A DNA stretch of 64,000 nt from Capitulum mitella (lineage: Eukaryota; Arthropoda; Thecostraca; Pollicipedomorpha; Pollicipedidae). Below the pieces are notes generated by a model. It saw nothing but the letters and a program-made list of their open reading frames with translations. It was not told where the DNA came from and ran no database searches. Shown here in pieces: positions 13,695 to 25,800 of this stretch. Where the stretch lies: the NCBI GenBank assembly GCA_030062745.1, contig CP099846.1, positions 4,650,001 to 4,714,000 on the forward strand. The letters are read 5' to 3'. The stretch's first letter is position 1. The number at the start of each line of letters is the position of its first letter. The position numbers and the translations under genes were made by a program.

Positions 13695-13915
13695 GGTCAT
13701 GCGTACAGGTGGGTCGACAGTACCGACGTAGAGCCATGTACGCAGACGGTTTGAATGTACAGACACAACCATGTGTGGAGGTGGATCGACTTTACCGGAA
13801 CAGGGTCATGTGCACAGGTCAGATGTGCAGGTGGGTCGACTGATACAGGATCAGGTGAACAGATGGGTGAACTGACACAGGGTCAAACGTGCAACTGGGT
13901 GGACTGACACAGGAC
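13695..13915 (+). repeat. 32-bp minisatellite, left block
   Basis: Five to six degenerate copies of a unit whose core is GACACAGGGTCAGGTGTGCA followed by GGTGGGT and a GACT step. The period is about 32 bp. The same unit, in the same orientation, forms a second block at 17,237-17,425, so the two blocks are direct repeats about 3.5 kb apart. Confidence 0.85.
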
Positions 13916-14489
13916 AGGCGTGGATCCAGGGGGGCCGATGGGGGCGATTGTTCCTCCCCCTGGGGCCTGAGAAGGGGTCTCTCCCGTGCCGTTCTGGAAG
14001 GGCCCCTCTCAGACTCAAAGAGAGCCCCGAAGAGGCCCCGTATGAACTTCACAGGGTCTGTAAGAATGTGACAAGCTCTTGATGCAGACAGGGGAGCCTC
14101 TGGGAGGGTTAGATGACCCCTGAGACACATAGAAAGGCCCAGGGGCGCGGCCAGGGGGTCCTAGGGACCACTGGCGCAGCCAGAGGGGACCATGGGCCCG
14201 GACCGCCTCCTTAGACCCACATTTTTTGTGAAAACCATTGCATATCGTCTTCCCAGCAGGCAGTTTTCGTATGATTTCAGTTTACACTGGGCTCTGGGCC
14301 CCCTCCTTAAGAAAACCCTGGCTGTGCCCCTGCTAGGGGCCGCAGGACAGGACAGACCAGGGCCCCCGAAATGTCTGAAGGTGGCCTACCGCCACCAAGA
14401 TTATAGAAAATTGCTCTTACAAAAACCGCAGTCATCGCCAGAATGCTTTAAGAACGATAGACAAGAGAAGACAAAAGATGAAATATATA

Positions 14490-15800
14490 GATTCAGGCAT
14501 ATAGAGGGGTCTCTGTCGGCCTGTAGGGGGCGTCCTGCCGGCCTGTACGGGCTCCCTGGCAGCCAATGGAGCCCGGGCCCCTGCTGGCCTGTAGGGTCCC
14601 TGCCAGCCTGTAGGGCCTCCTGTTGGTTTGAAGGGCCCCCTGTTAGCCTGCAGGGGACCCTAGGGAGCTGCCGGCCCGCAGGGGCCCCTGCCGGCCAGTA
14701 GGGGGCCCCTTACCGACCTTTTGGGCCTCCTAACGATCTTCAGGGACCTCCTGCCGGTCTATAACGCCCCCTGCCGGTCCGCGGGGCTCCTGCCAGCCTT
14801 CAGAGGGCCCCTGCTGTCCAGGTAGTCCACATGGAGTGGGAAAGGGGCCGCCGCTGCGCGAGGACCCCCGGAAATTTCGCTGCGTTCTGGAAGGGTCGCT
14901 GAGGCCTCCAAAGGACCCCTGAGACCACAACAGGGCCCCAACGGCAGATTGTCCCTGAGTCCGCCAGAAGGGTCATAGGGCCCGTGAGACGACCAAGATG
15001 AGGACTGGGTCCCTTGGACGGCATAGGAGCTCGAGGAATGCCACAGGGGTCCGGGGGCTTTGGACGGCCAGAGCCCCCGACTGTGTTACGCGGGCTCCTG
15101 GCATAGAAAAGGTCCGTCGGAGACTGCTAGTGAGGCCCCGACTGCCAGATATACCCCATGTAATAGAGGGAGATACATCCTGATACAACCTGATACAGCC
15201 ATGGAGACTACTGGAGACGTTCAGAGGGCCCATGACACTGCATAGGGGCCCTGAAATCGCCGAAAGGTTCTTCGTAACTGCCAGAGGGCTCATGAGACGG
15301 CAAAAATGTCCCTAGAGACGACAAGAGGGACACCTAGGACAACAGGGGGTTCTCTGAGCCTGCTAGAGAGGGGCCTTTGAGGCCGCTTACTGGCAGTTCC
15401 TAACAGGGGCCCCAGAGACGACCAGAGACGTCCCTGAAACTAATGAGCCTTCAGACGTCCAGACAGCTCCTGAAACGGCCAAAGGACGTAAAGCATTACC
15501 AGAGGCGCCTCTGTCACGGCAGAGAGAGATATATAGAGGGTCCTTGTTACTACCTGAGGAGCTTCCTAGACGGTGAAAATTCCCCAGGGACGACAGAGGG
15601 GAACAAGAGATGGTTGAAGTGTCCCTGAAACTACCAGATGGGTCCATGACACTGCCTGAAGTGTCCCTGAAACTGCCAAAGGAGCACCTGAGACGTCCTG
15701 AGGGACACTGTAAAAGGAACCCTAGACCACTGGAGGGCCCTGATACGGCAGACGATCCGAGACTATCAAAAAGCTGGCAAAAAAGTCTCCAGAAGCCATG
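14490..15800. repeat. Long minisatellite array with 20-21 bp units
   Basis: About 1.3 kb of degenerate 20-21 bp units. The left part (about 14,500-14,810) approximates CTGTAGGGGCCCCTGCCGGC. The right part (about 14,950-15,800) approximates AGGGGCCCCTGAGACNGCCA. A CpG-poor block with the same period and a related consensus lies at 28,540-28,920. There are no unique spacers, so it is not a CRISPR-like array. Open frames on both strands are artefacts. Confidence 0.85.
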
Positions 15801-16091
15801 AGGGGGCAGAGGGGCTCATGGACCAGATACTGACACGACATTTGAAATACAGAAATGGACGCGGCCGTCTCAAATCACGCCGTTATTGTCATATTTCAGC
15901 CACTTTATAGGGGAACAAAACGCAAAATTTTCTGAAATGCGGTAACTGGCTTGAATTTTGTCGGTTACTTTATGTGGTAAAACATCCAAAATCGCATCAG
16001 ATATTTCAGCCTGGATCCGAACAGATCAACGTTTTTCCCAGGGGTGTGATTTCCAATCGCTTTGTGGGTGACGGGGCACCCGCAAAGCAAC

Positions 16092-16141
<50 letters not shown>

Positions 16142-17236
16142 GCTGAATGCATTTTCTTATAAGCAGTAACAATAATAACTTCCAAATTTCCGTTGGCCAA
16201 AATAAAGCGAGCTAAACCCGGTAAGAAACCCACATTTGGGGGGAGTTAAGGTTGTGGGGCTTTCGGATCGGTTCCCAATCATTTACAGAAATCATTACTC
16301 CTGAGAGGACATTTTTGTGAATCGAAGCGTAGGTACCATTTATTCTTGCCAATTCGCTCTCGTTAAATTATATTTTACTGGGGTAAGTACTCTGGCTGAC
16401 AGCCCAAGTTTTATCTGTTTACCCCGTTTCTTCCCACCACTGAAGTCATCGATAAAAAATGTTGCCCATCGTTAGCCTCAGCGATGTCGAATCTGAGAGT
16501 ACCTGACGAACGTCGAAATTATGAAGGCGGCCATATATTCAGACAGGTACCTCTGTATTCACACAAATTTCCTCCGCAGGTATGCCTTCCGTGAGTAAGT
16601 CAAAATACCTTGGTGTTGTTTGTCAAAACAATTGTCGCTGCCGTTAATAACTGTGTCTGATACAGCAAGGCAGTGCTGGGTAAGCATCGGATGCGTCCAA
16701 GGTTCACATGTGTATATGTTCTCTTCTTGCTGATTGGTTCCTTTCTCTAGTACTATGTTATTGTATTTCGCGTGCCGATAGCACTGTCGATAAAAACATT
16801 AACTAAAATGCGTGAAATATTGGTTTAAGATGATCAAAATGCACTTTTCATTCACGTGATAATTTATAACCAATCTTAAATATTCCCCGGAGTGTGTTTT
16901 TGGGGTAACAGAAAAACGGATATATTCCCTTAGGAACGTCGCCGCCATACAGTCATCCATGATTTACGTAACACATCCTTCTGCAGTTTACCTCTCCTAA
17001 TATCTTTTCAAATGCATTTCTCTGAACTTAAGGCAAAAACGCAGGCCACAACCCACTTCCCTTCCCGATACGCATTGCATACATGTTCCCATATTCCTTT
17101 TGGGCATCCACAGTCATTTTCCAAAAACCACATTCATGTTTTTTTCATATCCGAGGAGCAAGGAAAAATGGGGGGCCCGGCGGGGCGGGGTGTCCCGCGC
17201 TGGCCATGCCCCCCTTTGGCGAAATCCTGGGTTCTC
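15800..17236. other. Gene-free spacer between minisatellites
   Basis: AT-richer sequence with no recognisable gene. It contains the (TA)n tract at 16,093-16,139. No splice-bounded conserved reading frame was found. Confidence 0.55.
16093..16139. repeat. (TA)n microsatellite
   Basis: About 23 TA units, followed by unique sequence. Simple repeat with no inferred function. Confidence 0.97.
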
Positions 17237-17425
17237 CCCTGACACAGGGTCGGGTGTGCAGGTAGGTGGACTGACACAGGGTCAGGTGTGCAAGTAGGTG
17301 GATTGACACAGGGTCAAGTGTGCAGATGGGTGGACTGACACAGGGTCAGGTGTGCAGGTGGGTCGACTGACACAGAGTCAGATGCACAGGCGTGTCGCTT
17401 GACACAGGGTCAGGTGCACAGGGGG
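17237..17425 (+). repeat. 32-bp minisatellite, right block
   Basis: Five to six copies of the GACACAGGGTCAGGTGTGCA-cored 32-bp unit, cleaner than the left block at 13,695-13,915 and in the same orientation. Together the blocks bracket the 20-21 bp array. Confidence 0.88.
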
Positions 17426-17429
17426 GTCC

Positions 17430-19745
17430 CTGTCAGTTTCGGTGCCCAGGCCGGCCACCCTTCCCCGGCGCGACACTGACACAAAAAACGGTCACCGTCT
17501 CCGCTCACCTGCTCTTTGGTAGTTAGACCGTGGGAGAGCTCGGTCACCGGAACGGTGTGGGGCCGGGGCTGTGGCAGTTCTGTGCACCGTAACCTCCGCC
17601 GCAGCTCTGTCCACGACCTCTCCATGGAGACTCTACCCCTGCCACCTACCAATCTTTGGTTTTGAGTCCAGGCTGGAGATCCTGGTGCGGGTCTCGACTT
17701 TCCACTTTTCAGAGATTTTAGCATTAGGCCTGCGGCGATGACTGGAAAGAAACGGGCTGACCTATTCCATCCTGTCCCACATTCCTCCAAAAAAAAAAAA
17801 AACATTCGGAAATCGCCAGCCTTGATTTATGACGATCGTTTCCAACCATGCAAGCGATCATGGGTGTCATCTCAGCAGCGGCTGCGGGGACATGTCCTCC
17901 GCAGTTTTCCAGAAGTGATGATACATTACCACTAATTTGTAGTGTCAGATGGCTATTTGCCATTGGCAACACAGTATCTTTAAGTCTGGAATTTGACTAA
18001 ACGGATTTCGACCGCAGTTTGTCATGCAACGCCCGAAAAAAAAGCTATTTTTACCCCCACCCTGCCCATTCTTGGCGGATTGCAGCCAGCCTGAACCCTC
18101 CCAAAAAAATTCTGAACCATGGCTACATCCATGCAAGCGATCAGGTGCCGACTACAGGTCGGCGTAGCGTCACGGGGCAGAGGACAGTGCCTGTTTGTGG
18201 TTGAGCCCCTCGTTTCTTCGATCTTTAATACAGAGGCATTATTCGGGACAACCTTTTGCCGCACTCGGCGCTGGGCAATGACTTCCTGTAATTCACGATG
18301 TGAATTTTTAATGCCTCTGCCAACGGAAAATATTTACGTGAAACCCAGTATCAACGTACACCGTTTAGTACGTTTAGTACGTTCCATATTGGTTTTATTC
18401 CAACCGCAGGTAAGGAAGGTTTATTCCAACCGCAGGTTTATTCCAACGTGGCGTGCAGGTAGAACGACTACACGCCACGTTTTGATTTCGCACGTCCAGT
18501 TGCGTAATGTGACTGCGACTGCAGCCTCACGTGGCTTCGTTATTGTAGCGTTTCAGCTGGCCATCTGGCAACACAACTGGCCGCCCGTCTGGGGTCGTAC
18601 ATCATTTCCAGTCCGCCCTCCTCCTCTGGCGGATCGCTCGGGCCAGCCGACATGTGCCCACCATACGGCTACCCCGGGGGGCGGCCGACGGGGAAGGGGG
18701 CACGCAGTGGGGGGTCGGCGCCGGCACGCGCTGTGGGCATGTGGGCGGGGGACGGGAGGGGGCTGATGGTATGGCCGGGACGCCGTGAAGAGCGTGGGGA
18801 CCCGGAAATCAGGCGCTCTGAGTGTGCGGGATGGGGGCCCTTCGGTCTAGTGTTGCTCGTTGAATGAGATAGAGCATGGCGCTTCCCCGACCTTGTGCGT
18901 CACAGGGAGGTCTTAGCAGGAAAACGTTCTGTCAAGCGTCAGTGCATCGTAGTATTAGCTCCAGCCTGTCAATACGGCAGCGCAGTGTTCACGGTGTTAT
19001 ACCAGAAAACGTGCGCCGCAAACGGCGCAGTTATCAAATGAACCACCCGTCGTCAAGGCGTTGTTTCCTATTTTATAACCGTTCTCGCAGTAGTGAAGCG
19101 ATTATCAGATCACTGCGTACTCTATTTCTCGTCTTTGGGTACAAAAAAGTCATTGGACTTTCGAGAAGCGTGTGCAATAAACTCAAATGCGCTGTCCACA
19201 ATAAAGTAGGCGAAGATTCTCCATTCCACTCATCTAGGCTTGTCCGACGCCAGTTTCGGTTCAAGTTCTTCATTTCGCTGGCTGTCAGTGAAACAGACAC
19301 CGCGAGGGCAGGAGAGTTCTATCCTTACCCTCCGCTCTGTTGGTTTCCCGTCTCGTGCCGCCCCGAAGGGTGATCATTAGTCCCTCCGCTAATAATATAC
19401 GAGTGGTACCACCTGCCGCCGTTCCGCCGTCTCCTCTCCCCTAACAACACTCGACAGAGCCTTCTGTCGCAGCCATTCCCCGTTCTCTCCAGCAGAACGT
19501 TTCTCATACGAACGCTACCAAACTCCACACCGACACACGGAACTTGGGCGCGGGTTACTGATATCGCCAACGTCTGGGCGGAGCTATGTTGACGTTTGGC
19601 AAAGCACGCAGTTCACCGCCAGCTGCCACCCTCACCGCCGTCCCAGGCCGGGTCGGGGGTTCCGTCCGTTTCCCGCCTTCGGACTCGGGGGGGGGGGGGG
19701 CACCAGCTGCCGTCACGGTCACCCCCCAGCCCGGCCAGTTCCAGT
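17430..19745. other. Gene-free sequence with small repeats
   Basis: No conserved gene is recognised. The 215-codon plus-strand frame at 18,119-18,766 matches no family I know and crosses the repeats noted here. A TTATTCCAACCGCAGG motif is duplicated near 18,406-18,437. Next to it is a perfect 10-bp stem (18,446-18,455 with 18,471-18,480) around a 15-nt loop. A run of about 14 G lies near 19,688. Confidence 0.55.
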
Positions 19746-19747
19746 CC

Positions 19748-19910
19748 CCCGGCTCTGACGGACAGAGGGTGACCGCGGGTCGTCGGTGAGCGGCTCAGCG
19801 GGATGATGCGGGCCACGTGTCGGCCGTCCCCGGCTCTGATGGACGGAGGGTGACCGCCGGTCGTCGGTGAGCGGCTCAGCGGGGATGACGCGGGCCACGT
19901 GTCGGCCGTC
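19748..19910 (+). repeat. 81-bp tandem duplication
   Basis: Two near-identical copies offset by 81 bp, each running from GGCTCTGAYGGAC through GTCGTCGGTGAGCGGCTCAG to GGGCCACGTGTCGGCCGTC. Few mismatches, so probably recent. Each copy contains a CACGTG E-box. Confidence 0.85.
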
Positions 19911-21185
19911 TCAGAGCCGTTCAAAACACGGCAGCCACTGCAGGGGCTCCTCAGTTGGCCGGCGGCAGAGAGAGGTGGAGGCGGGCCCTCTGTTTGTGCG
20001 ACATCTGAAACTGGTCACACGACCCGCGCTGAGAGGAATAACACGAACTAGCACATCGTGATCATAAATACGTGCCACGTATGTGCGGAAATGTGGGAGA
20101 TGGATCAGACTTCTTCACCACTACCCATCTGGACCGAACTCGAAACGGTCGGAGACTGCGCCTCGCCTAACGGACATGTCCCCGGCACCGCGGCGATTCT
20201 CCCGGCGTTGACCCCTGCCCTGGTGCTGACCGGCTCGGTGTCACGGTTGGCTGGGCGGGCAGGTGTCCCCCCCTCCGAGCCGGGTCAGACGCAGCAGAAC
20301 CGGCGCAGGCTCCGGGCCGAAATCCGCCGGACGTTAGGCGCGGCTCGCAGTCGTTATTCATGCACTGCGCACCGCGCCATCACGTCCATACACGGCTGTT
20401 TTTCTTTTGTTTGTGACGTGCATCCTGGTCACTCCAACTCTTATCTGACATGAAACCATGTCCTTTCCAACGGAAGAAGTATTTGGGCTTTCGAATGCGG
20501 CTTTGTTGCTGAATATACAATTGAATATTAGATTTTTGCGACAGTGGGTACAAAAAATACTTGTATATTTATGTAAAACCAATTCCAATACAGCATTTTC
20601 AAATTTGCGCTGGTCTTTTTTTTAGTAAATCTTTATCCATCACAGTCTTGCACGCAGTGATGAGTAAAATTTACATTGAAACGTGTTTGCGAAGCAGCAG
20701 GGATGAAAAAGACGAGAACAGAATGACTATCGTTACCACCATATACGTAATGACGGTCGTAGCCCGGACAAGTTCCACCGCAAGAACATTTCACTCGATC
20801 ACTCTCATGCAAAACGGCGGCGTTTCTAAATACAATATTAGCTTACTCTGTTAAACAGACAGACCCAATAGAAATTAACGTTCAATGCACAAGGATTTAC
20901 GCAAAAATACATAAACTAATCGTTACCGGTTCTGTGATTGCCTGTTACTGCCTCGAACCTCCAAATATCAAAACAGAATGACGTCCGTCTCCGCACAGTC
21001 GACCTCCTCGGGTGCCACCCCCTGGGCGCCACGCCTCGAACACCAGCTCCGCACAGGCCCCACAAAACACCGCCGATCGGCGTATATATGAACCATGTAT
21101 TGACGACTGGGGCCGGGGCGGAAGAACGCCCTGCGCGCCGCGCGCCGAGCCCGCACCCCGTCCCCAGTCGGGCCGCCAGGCGGCG
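19911..21185. other. Region downstream of USP14 (3' flank)
   Basis: No gene is recognised between the 81-bp duplication and the USP14 stop codon. The part next to 21,186 probably holds the USP14 3' UTR on the minus strand, but no clear AATAAA on that strand was found to fix its end. Confidence 0.5.
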
Positions 21186-24100
21186 CTAGTGCTGCATGTC
21201 CTCGGCGGGGGCGGAGGCGGAGGCGGAGGCGGGGGCGGTGACGGGCTCGGCGGGCGGCGCCGCGGCCGGCCGCAGCGCGTCCTCGGGCAGCTGACGCGGC
21301 CCGTACAGCAGCACGTAGGCGCAGTGCCAGTCGCCGCCGCCGGACAGCTTCAGGATGTCCTCCTCGGCGACAGGCGTCACCACGTCGTCGTCGAACTTGA
21401 CCCAGCCGGTGGCCAGCCGCACCCAGCCGACGTAGTGGCCCGAGCTGCTGCTGCGCCCCTGGTGCGTCAGCACCGCCTGCAGCTCGTAGAAGCCGCTGTT
21501 GTTGGAGCCGGGGTCTGTCGGACGGGGTGCGGTGAGACAGGGGGCGCCGCGGGGGGGGGGGGACCACGCGCCAAACAGCGTCACGGTGCCTCACCCCGAC
21601 CATCATCAAGCGTAGTCACTTCTTACACATTCATGTAAGCGGGCCCGACGGATATGCCAGATACACACGCCGCACAACTTATACAGACATCAGATCTGTC
21701 TTTACACAGAACACAGTGCATGTTGCACTCAACAACCAGTGATGAAACGCACGACTGCGTCAACATACAAACGTCGAAAACGAAACTGAGAATAAAATCT
21801 CACCGTCCTCAAAACTGAAAGGCAAGTATTTGGTGTCTTCCTTTTTTGGTTCATTTTTCGCCTGGCCTGGTTTCGTTTGGACCCTTGCTGTTTCCGCCTT
21901 CAAATCCTCCCACTCCTTGAACTTGGACCGCATCGGGACTAGCCTTTGCTGCAGCTCTTTTGAGCACAGATCGTACGTGTCCAGCATCATCGGAAACTTC
22001 ACATCTTTGAGGATCTTCGCGTTGACGCCTTCCTTCTCCTGTCCAGCATCCAGAGAGGAAAGCAGTCATATCAGATCTAGGATGCAGAGTCTTAAACATT
22101 AAACTTTACCACCTGAATGTTTCACGATCTGCGGTGCGTGTATTCTAGTACGACGTAAATTAGCCACAACAAGAACTCGACGCAAACCGGTTTTAAGCAT
22201 ACAACCGTATTCAAGATGAGACGACCTTTCAGGCTCCAATAAAAGGATTACACTGCAGCCGTTTGGCTGAAAATCGAATCCAGATACTTCTGTTTTTAGC
22301 GACAGCTTTCCAAGTAAGCCGTTTTTAACACATAATGGCACGCCGCACAAAACCGAACACGCTTTAAAGGCCGCAAGGTACAACCACTAACGACCTGCGG
22401 TCTCAGGCCGCACGCGGACGCGCCAAATGCCACCGCGCCGTCCTCGTCGCGTCGCACCTTATAGAAGAAGCGGACCAGCTGGACGGTGAGGTACGCCGGC
22501 AGCCGGCTGATGCGGTTCGTCTTGGTGTAGGCGGCGTCCCGGTCCAGGGTGGCCGACCGCTTCGTCAGCTGCTCCTGTAACCGCTGCAGCCGCGGCGCCG
22601 CACGGGTCGGCCGTCAGCGGGAGGCTGGCGGCGGCGGGGGGGGGACGGCGGCAGTCACCGCGGGACCTCCCCGCCCGTCCCCCGGGTCAAGGAAGCTCCC
22701 ATGCAGAACAGTTCGCGAGCCGATAATGAAGCGCAATGCACACAGGAAATCTGCGGCAAGGCTGTCCGCAAATACACACCAGCTCTCCCGGTCCCGCATG
22801 GCGTTTAACACCCCGAAGTACAAGACCGAGACGAATCACGCGCTGTGCTGGCATCCAAGGCGGACGATCCTCCTGTAGCAGTTTTCCGTGAATCGAGTGG
22901 CATCAGACCGATTTCATAAAAGATCATCACTGTAACTGTCGGATATCCGAACTACGATAAACAAGACGAGGGCATTTCAGGTCAGTGCCCACGTGTTTCT
23001 GCCACCTAGGAAAAACAGAGGAAAGCGCGGCGGGGAAGGGGAAGGGAGAGGCCTCTCGAGAAAGGACAGCAGGGCGGCCGTCTCCTCACCAGCTTCAGGC
23101 CTGTGTGCAGGTATTTGACGTCCTGAGAGATGAAGCAGCTCAGCTGGAGGAATTTCTCCGTGGACGTCGTGACCGGCTCGTCCTCCGACTCCACGCACTT
23201 GAGCTCCGACGTGAACACGCCCACGAAGTACTGGTCGATCAGCGAGCTGTACCTGCAGTAACGGCCGGACACGTCCCAAGTGGAGCACAGGTCAGACAAC
23301 GCCGACATCGACAGAACACCGGACACGCCGCGGACGGAACACAGATGGAGACAGGCGGAGCACGGGGAACGCCAAAGGACAGGGAACACAGCCAGGGACT
23401 GGGGAGCTTTCTTTTCACTTAACTGAGCCAAAATTCCGATTCAGCACCAGTGTATCGTAATAGCAGTCCAACAAATGTAATGGACACAGTGGAAAATGCA
23501 GACCACAAAAACGACAGACTTGTGTCCATGGCAGTTACACAAAATACCAATAAAATGCAGCAAACACAAACAGAGCCGGCATGCTTTAAGCCCAAGAATG
23601 ATTCGAAACCACCCGCTTGCTCCGCCCGTCCCAATCGGAACTCACTTGGAGGGCTGGGGCTGTCCGTCGGAAGAGACGTCCTGTTTGGCCGCCAGCTTCT
23701 GCTGCAGCATGATCATCAGCTCCGTCCAGCACTCGTTGGCATCCTGAGACAGGTTCGGCCCGTAACCAGCAATGAAGGTTCCCATTTTCGACAGCCGCGT
23801 CGCCTCCGCATGGAAACGACACCGCTGCTGAATAAATCAGCCGTGTTCCCTTACCTTGGCTAACGACATACATGCCCAGACCGAAACCAGTTCCGCCACC
23901 CCAAACCCAGCCCCAACCGTGTGCAGCTGCTGGAACAGATCACTTTGTCCGCACTATTACCATCAGCTGGACGAAGCCGCTCAGTTCTCCCACCGTGCGC
24001 CGATGCCCGAATATACCAATGTATACCTGCTATATCCACCAGCCGAACGAAGCTGCCCTGTCCTCCCCCTGAACCCACCTGCTGGACGAAGCCGCCGTGT

Positions 24101-25762
24101 TCTCCCACTATCTTTTTTTCTTCTCTCCCTCCCCCCCCTCGAAAACCCCCCCTTCTTTTCTTTTTCTCCCCCCTCCTGGGGGAGGCGATTTTTTTCCCCC
24201 CTTTCCCCCCCCTGGGGGGAAACCCCCCCCTCTCTCCCCCTAACCCCCCCCGCTGGCGAAGCCGACATGTTCGCCCACTATACCCACCTGCTGGACGAAG
24301 CCGCCCTGTTCGCCCCGTTCGGCGAAGCGCGGAAAGGCCGTGTGAAGGACGTTCAGCATGATGATGGGCGGCACTGAGGCCACGTTCTCCATGCTGGAGT
24401 AGAGGTCCCGCAGCGCAGAGGTCACCGCCTGGCTGTAGCCGCCCTCCGTGCCTGAGGGCAGGCGGCCGGTCAGAGGTCAAACGGCCTCCCCGGAGTCTGC
24501 GGGGAGCAGCCTGGCCGTACCAACCCTACGTGCCTAAGGGCAGATGGCTAGCCAGAACCAGCGAATGGGATGACGTTTCTGTCACAAGCGATGCTCGCAG
24601 CATGCTGTCTGTGCCTGTGGCGTGCCTGTGGACCAATCCATTCAGCCTTAAGCCACTGAACAAACCATCCTAATGCGTATGCCCACGAGTACAACTAAAA
24701 ACAGCATCCCTCCCAAAACCCGCACTAGGGCCGATCCACACCTCAACACAGCGCCAAGGCGGCCAGTTCCGCCTGGTGCCGCGACAGTGTTCCCGAGCGC
24801 CGCCGAGCCGGCCGCTCACCGTAGCTGCTCTTGAACTGGCGCAGCGCCTCGGTGAGCTCCGGCACCGACTTGAGGCACTGAACGGTGGCGTTCATGTAGC
24901 AGGTGTTGCCCAGGTTGGTGAGGCCGGCCGGCATCTCCAGCGCCGTGGCCAGCTCGCTCTCGGTCATGTCCTCGACGAACTTGGTCCGCTCGGCCGGCAC
25001 CTGCGCTATGTCCTCCTCCTTGCTGCCCATCATCAGCAGGGTGGTGCCCTGCCAGCGGCGGCCGTCAGAGGGGCGCGGCAAGGCGGGAGGCTGGGCTCCG
25101 AGGCCCAGTTTGCGCAGCCTCAAGCAAAATGGTTTCCTTAAATGTTTCGCAAAATGCTTTGCAAAAAATAACTTGCCCTCACCTCAGTCAGAAAGGCAAA
25201 AGTGCTCTTTTTTAGATTGCTGTGTTTCATAAGACGATGACATGACTGTGATTATGGGCCTTTCATCAAAATGCAGCATATGCCCTAATGGTATGGTGTG
25301 TTTTTGAAGAGTCAGGCCAAAAACATGCACACGATGGACTGTTTGTTTTGGCATGTGCGGCATCCAAAGGACTTACATCTTTCAGTTTGACATTGTCCCA
25401 GGAGTCCGACTTCAGCGTCATCCCCTTGAGCATGATCTTCTGACGGTCTGGCTGCACGCCCGTCAGTGCAAACAGCTGAGCCCGAAATAGCATCGGCTCC
25501 TCATCCGTGTTCAGCTCCACATCTTTGAACAGCTCCTTGCCCCATTTCACCTTCACTGTGACAAAAATGTAGTTTGCCTGACTGACAGCAGTCACTGCAT
25601 CCATTGCATTTAGAAAAATCTTGAATACACTCCTACTTCACACTGATACAATCATATGTCATGAAGTGATCAGTAAAATGGCATCCCTACAGCTACAATA
25701 AGAACATGAAAAGTAATAGCAGCATGCTGTGGTTTCCTGCACTCACCAGAATAGCTTGGCAT
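21186..25762 (-). CDS. USP14: Ubiquitin carboxyl-terminal hydrolase 14 (proteasome-associated deubiquitinase)
   Basis: USP14 docks on the 26S proteasome and trims ubiquitin from substrates. Nine coding exons were joined by hand: 25747-25762, 25377-25555, 24820-25048, 24288-24451, 23646-23743, 23090-23252, 22458-22583, 21804-22038 and 21186-21514. All have GT/AG borders and the phases close, giving 512 aa (the human protein is about 494). Residues 1 to about 75 are the ubiquitin-like proteasome-binding domain. The catalytic Cys115 lies in GLTNLGNTCYMNA. The His box is GRSSSSGHYVGWV (His430) and is followed by KFDDD and SGGGDWHCAYVLLYGPR. The start in a 16-nt coding exon (MPSYS, donor GGTGAGT) is preferred over the ATG at 25,604 because the latter lies upstream of an acceptor and the MPSYS start matches the family N-terminus. 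An acceptor at 25,801 implies an upstream non-coding exon. The C-terminus is Ala/Ser/Pro-rich and probably disordered. All catalytic residues are present. Confidence 0.95.
23951..24316 (-). repeat. Degenerate copies of the USP14 exon 4 / intron 4 boundary
   Basis: Five degenerate copies of a 30-40 bp unit containing the exon 4 end and its 5' splice site. The shared plus-strand GAAGCCG core is at 24297 (the real exon), 24258, 24088, 24059 (GAAGCTG) and 23973. The copy at 24,078-24,094 repeats the real exon-donor boundary exactly over about 20 nt, so intron 4 carries a second, sequence-identical donor. Confidence 0.75.
24108..24250 (-). repeat. Polypurine/polypyrimidine tract, G-rich in the USP14 transcript
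   Basis: The plus strand is almost entirely C and T, with runs of 6-9 C. The USP14 pre-mRNA therefore has many closely spaced G runs between the true exon 4 donor and its duplicate. The composition suits G-quadruplex or triplex formation; structure is inferred, not shown. Confidence 0.8.
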
Positions 25763-25800
25763 GTTTTCTAAATGTCTTCAGCACACTCCACAATCAGTCT

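Noticed and set aside
14490-15800. CRISPR-like or spacer-repeat array
   Set aside because: Units are contiguous and degenerate with no unique spacers, and the context is a eukaryotic genome with spliced genes.
18119-18766. 215-codon plus-strand frame as a gene
   Set aside because: No recognisable domain, it crosses small direct and inverted repeats, and its composition changes sharply toward a Gly/Arg-rich end in GC-rich DNA.
25266-25604. USP14 start at the ATG at 25,604
   Set aside because: That ATG is upstream of a TTTTTGTCACAG acceptor and gives an N-terminus unlike USP14; the MPSYS exon at 25,747-25,762 joins in frame and matches the family.
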